A stretch of DNA of 64,000 bases from assembly GCA_028551475.1 (NCBI GenBank), contig CM052356.1, positions 3,358,001 through 3,422,000 of the forward strand, in the 5' to 3' direction. Within the stretch, counting starts at the first letter, position 1; the number at the start of each line of letters is the position of its first letter. This document shows positions 63,921 through 64,000 of this stretch, one piece after another. Below the pieces are notes generated by a model. That model had not been told where the DNA came from. It made no database searches and was given only the letters and a program-made list of their open reading frames with translations. The stretch comes from Casuarina equisetifolia. Taxonomy: Eukaryota; Streptophyta; Magnoliopsida; Fagales; Casuarinaceae. The translations under genes were made by a program, and so were the position numbers.

Positions 63921-64000
63921 GCTACTTAACTCTGTAATTACATCAATCGCTTTCTCTTTTCCCTTTCTTCTTCTGTACTCACATATTATTGTTTTGGATT

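Overview
This is nuclear DNA of a flowering plant, most likely a woody eudicot. The genes are split by many short AT-rich introns, the spacers are AT-rich and full of small LTR-element relics, and the protein set is typical of plants (plastid MDAR, R2R3-MYB, CH-domain kinesin-14, cytosolic HSP90 ending MEEVD). I cannot place it to species. No rRNA, tRNA, CRISPR array or bacterial-type operon was seen.

Left part (1-20000): a segmentally duplicated block. Small genes with a heavy-metal-associated (HMA) fold occur as a dead copy (1101-1824), an intact copy (7996-9308), an intact copy enlarged by a 36-bp coding minisatellite (11442-12672) and a leftover first exon (13200-13640). They are interleaved with copies of the 3' half of a monodehydroascorbate reductase (MDAR) gene: a deleted pseudogene at 4436-5790 and the full 16-exon gene at 14263-19844. 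Intron 3 of the full gene carries a complete 327-bp terminal-repeat retrotransposon in miniature (TRIM) with identical LTRs.

Middle (20000-38000): an intronless ROH1/DUF793-type gene (22043-23209, minus), a MYB26-like R2R3-MYB gene (30632-32305, plus), and long spacers holding tandem repeats, microsatellites and TRIM-like elements. The best spacer TRIM, at 37362-37698, has a perfect 5-bp target-site duplication.

Right part (38000-64000): a heat-shock-element-driven cytosolic HSP90 gene (38767-41389, plus), a 21-exon CH-domain kinesin-14 gene (43904-52269, minus), a cytosolic tyrosyl-tRNA synthetase gene (56060-59991, plus) and a small gene for a BORCS6-like coiled-coil protein (61131-63920, plus). 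I joined the exons of every multi-exon gene by hand. All reading frames close to full-length proteins (MDAR 491 aa, HSP90 702 aa, TyrRS 391 aa, MYB 309 aa, kinesin about 1095 aa, BORCS6-like 166 aa).

The joining exposed three introns with minor-spliceosome (U12-type) signals: an AT-AC intron inside the kinesin motor domain, and GT-AG introns with RTATCC-type donors in TyrRS and the BORCS6-like gene. The genes are functionally unrelated, so the window is an ordinary genic stretch. Its unusual points are the HMA/MDAR duplication history, the in-frame E/R-rich repeat expansion, the young TRIM, and the cluster of minor introns. No undescribed multi-gene system was found.
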